This document shows positions 4,505 to 5,918 of a DNA stretch of 5,918 bases, piece by piece. The translations under genes were made by a program, and so were the position numbers. The stretch's first letter is position 1, and the number at the start of each line of letters is the position of its first letter. The notes beneath the pieces are model-generated. The model was not told where the DNA came from and did not search any database. It saw only the letters and a program-made list of their open reading frames with translations. The stretch is from contig MGQS01000136.1 of NCBI GenBank assembly GCA_001797905.1, forward strand, positions 9,176 through 15,093, written 5' to 3'. Source of the DNA: Deltaproteobacteria bacterium RBG_16_54_11 (lineage in GTDB: Bacteria > Desulfobacterota > B13-G15 > RBG-16-54-18).

Positions 4505-4723
4505 ATGAATATTCCTCAAAGAATTGTTTTAATCGTGGGAGCCTTTCTTATTGTTTTAATTCTTATTACTACTTCTCCAGTTAATTATTGGCATGGACAT
4601 TCTATATATTGGGATAATCCTCTTTATAAGTCGATAAATTGGGAAACACTTCCCATATATTTATTAGTTATCGCTGGGGTAACTATCATGCTTTTCTTTG
4701 CTCTCAAGAGTAAAAAAAGTTAA
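4505..4723 (+). CDS. Small two-helix membrane protein, unknown function
   Basis: The product is 72 residues with two hydrophobic helices, at about 6-24 (starting RIVLIVGAFLIVLILIT) and 49-67 (LPIYLLVIAGVTIMLFFAL). Between them is a Trp/Tyr/His-rich segment (NYWHGHSIYWDNPLY), and the end is basic (KSKKS). By the positive-inside rule both ends should be cytoplasmic and the aromatic loop outside. GAGGGAGGA five bases before ATG 4505 fixes the start. Small proteins starting like N-x-x-Q-R-I-V-L-I-V-G, with an aromatic middle and second helix, occur repeatedly in Desulfobacterota-type genomes (recalled); no function is known to me. The gene is strikingly AT-rich compared with its neighbours, which points to separate origin. 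It sits between two direct repeats, as a mobile cassette would, although no clear attC follows it. Confidence 0.75.
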   Translation: MNIPQRIVLIVGAFLIVLILITTSPVNYWHGHSIYWDNPLYKSINWETLPIYLLVIAGVTIMLFFALKSKKS

Positions 4724-4752
4724 TTTGGGTTTATCAAGTATATAATCGCCTA

Positions 4753-4786
4753 ATTTTATAATTTTGTACAACGTCTCCGGGATTTT
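4753..4786 (+). repeat. Direct repeat downstream of the membrane-protein gene
   Basis: This is the partner of 4444-4477: ATTTTATAATTTTGTACAACGTC, then five unrelated bases, then GATTTT. It ends four bases before copy B of the 84-bp repeat. Confidence 0.65.
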
Positions 4787-4789
4787 CCC

Positions 4790-4873
4790 TGAAACTTGAC
4801 ATTCTTGGACAAAGGATGATAGCCTTTGCTCGTTCCCAAAGCCGGGGGGCTTATGACAGGGGCATACTTCATA
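4790..4873 (+). repeat. 84-bp dispersed repeat, copy B
   Basis: This is the second copy of the 1941-2024 repeat, in the same orientation and at 76 of 84 identical positions. Here CAAAGG-ATGATAG-CCTTTG is a perfect six-pair hairpin and AAGCC-GGGG-GGCTT is retained. The two copies bracket the integrase remnant, the attC-like sites and three genes, about 2.8 kb. Confidence 0.85.
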
Positions 4874-5031
4874 ATTCATAAAAAAAGCGGTCAAGATTTA
4901 TACCCATCTCCTAAGGCTTATGGCAATTTCTGCCGGGGAGTGTTATACCGCACCTCTGTGGGTCAAGGGTGTTATAGAGAAACCATATACTGATTGTTCG
5001 GTTAAAGACTGAGGATAAGGGAGGATAAAGT
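4874..5031 (+). other. Leader region of the exported-protein gene; no gene seen
   Basis: Together with the two repeats before it, this makes a 308-base stretch without a gene. It holds a small hairpin GGCA-ATTTC-TGCC (4922-4934), two copies of GTGTTATA 31 bases apart (4939-4946 and 4970-4977), a possible -10 TATACT (4986-4991) lacking a good -35, and the ribosome-binding site AAGGGAGG (5017-5024), seven bases before ATG 5032. Confidence 0.5.
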
Positions 5032-5706
5032 ATGCGTAAACTTATTGTCAGTTCTGTGATCGCTGTACTTCTTCTAGTAGGCTTTAGTATTTGTTACCCG
5101 AATGGTTGTCCTGAGTTGATTGGCAGATCATTCACAGGCAAGAAATCCATAGAACTTGCGTCCCTCATAAAGACGCTCACTTGGGGGGGGGGAACAGAAT
5201 TGTCCTCACTTCCTGTAATCTGGAAAAAAAGAACTCAGCAAAAATCGAGAAGGAGGGGGGATCCAGCATCTTACTCTTATGACGGAGAGGTGTTAGTGAC
5301 TGTCAAAGGTAGGTATCTTAAGGACTCTGATGGAAAGCCAGTAGAATGGTGGGTTGCCAGGGGATGGGATCAAGAACCCAATGCGGGGAGTGTCTATCTT
5401 GGTACTAGTTATTGCGTGGCCGACCTTCTTGCAGATTTCTTGGATAGTAGACCTGGGATGGGTACAGTTGACAACCTTATGGTCGAGAAGTTGTTAGCCC
5501 CGGAGGGCATCACATGCAGACTTGTAAAATGCCCGAACAACGCAGCTACAAGTGGTCTTAGAGTTTATAAAATATCCATCAATGGCAAGAGAACCGTATG
5601 GCTAGTCTTTGAGTGGAGCGGTGGAAGTGGCGGCGACAGTCTCGAGTTTCATATTCTAACATCTAAATCAGATGTAGACCGAATTCAGTGCGACGACGAG
5701 GATTAA
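5032..5706 (+). CDS. Exported protein of unknown function with an internal poly-G tract
   Basis: The product is 224 residues. It begins MRKLIVSSVIAVLLLVGFSIC, an export signal. Cys21 is preceded by FSI, a poor lipobox, so lipidation is doubtful. The mature part is mixed and contains about four further cysteines, several Trp-rich stretches (VEWWVARGWDQ, VWLVFEWSGGSGG) and a basic segment near residue 65-75 (KKRTQQKSRRRG). No family is recognised. The late region TSGLRVYKISINGKRTVWLVFEW has the look of a beta-sheet domain. The start is fixed by AAGGGAGG seven bases upstream. Codons 51-54 run through ten consecutive G; losing one G brings a stop at 5216 and gaining one brings a stop at 5280, so only this length, or one differing by three, gives the full protein. 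A7 (5224-5230) and G6 (5255-5260) lie close by. The gene may be phase-variable and surface-related. Confidence 0.8.
   Translation: MRKLIVSSVIAVLLLVGFSICYPNGCPELIGRSFTGKKSIELASLIKTLTWGGGTELSSLPVIWKKRTQQKSRRRGDPASYSYDGEVLVTVKGRYLKDSDGKPVEWWVARGWDQEPNAGSVYLGTSYCVADLLADFLDSRPGMGTVDNLMVEKLLAPEGITCRLVKCPNNAATSGLRVYKISINGKRTVWLVFEWSGGSGGDSLEFHILTSKSDVDRIQCDDED
5183..5192 (+). repeat. Homopolymer tract G10 inside a coding region
   Basis: Ten consecutive G occupy codons 51-54 of the exported-protein gene. Tracts of this length slip during replication in many bacteria and act as ON/OFF switches. It is also a classic place for sequencing error, so the exact length needs raw-read support. Confidence 0.85.
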
Positions 5707-5738
5707 TGGTTTAATGGCCGAACCTGCGCCTTCACTAG

Positions 5739-5821
5739 GACCGCTCGTTACCTCGCGGCCTGTGAGCCGCTTTGCCGTCTTGTGCTAATTTTCAAAATAG
5801 GACACTACCTGGATAGCGGTC
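5739..5821 (+). repeat. Nested inverted repeats in the 3' intergenic region
   Basis: GACCGCT (5739-5745) is complementary to AGCGGTC (5815-5821). Inside lie GCGGC-CTGTGA-GCCGC (5755-5770) and a hairpin around CTAATTTTCAAAATAG (5785-5800). With GCCGAAC at 5717-5723 and GTTCCAT at 5825-5831 the whole could be a long, degenerate attC of 115 bases following the gene at 5032-5706, or simply a structured intergenic region. No gene is supported from 5707 to the window end. Confidence 0.35.
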
Positions 5822-5918
5822 AACGTTCCATGCTATTTGACGTGGGGGAATTGTCTGTGGAGAGGGTTTTTTTATTGAGCAGTGTCAGCGGCAGAGGGCA
5901 CAGATCGCCCCGCTCACC

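Noticed and set aside
5820..5918. Minus-strand frame open to the right edge, ending at TGA 5820-5822
   Set aside because: The 32 visible codons resemble no known protein and are of a length expected by chance; the window ends too soon to judge.

Overview
The window comes from a bacterial chromosome, probably an uncultured Desulfobacterota, Nitrospirota or similar lineage. That placement is inference from gene style: a C-terminal ADP-forming acyl-CoA synthetase fragment, a HEPN/MNT pair, a RAYT with a C-terminal DnaA-like helix-turn-helix, and several small exported proteins. No rRNA or tRNA is visible. Base composition changes sharply along the window, from a GC-rich metabolic gene at the left edge to a very AT-rich small membrane-protein gene near 4505-4723. 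This is typical of an accessory region.

Layout. Positions 1-519 hold the end of the acyl-CoA synthetase gene. Facing it on the minus strand are an MntA-like antitoxin (1007-1276) and its HepT-like toxin partner (635-1014). The toxin gene carries a single-base frameshift, and its catalytic RX4HXY motif lies beyond the break. A minus-strand exported or lipoprotein gene (1390-1839) follows, with a readable promoter and a REP-like palindrome in its 3' flank.

Positions 1941-5031 look like a decayed integron or cassette region. There is an 84-bp repeat (copy A), then a short remnant of an integron-type tyrosine recombinase C-terminus (2095-2168). Next come a possible 49-residue ORF, an exported ankyrin-repeat gene (2369-2824), and directly after its stop codon a well-formed attC-like site (2826-2890). 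The following gene, a small zinc-ribbon protein, has been split after about its sixth codon by a 1.07-kb transposon. This element has 25-bp inverted ends and encodes an IS200-like/REP-associated (RAYT) transposase. Removing 1,073 bases restores one continuous 118-codon frame. A second, weaker attC-like fold follows. Then comes a two-helix membrane protein gene between imperfect direct repeats, and the second copy (B) of the 84-bp repeat in the same orientation.

The last gene (5032-5706) encodes an exported protein of unknown function. It carries a run of ten G near its 5' end, where a one-base length change in either direction truncates the product, so it is a candidate phase-variable gene. 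The final 212 bases hold no convincing gene, only inverted repeats.

The genes do not form a pathway. The common thread is acquisition and decay: a toxin-antitoxin pair, integron parts, a transposon insertion, dispersed repeats and a homopolymer switch around small exported proteins.
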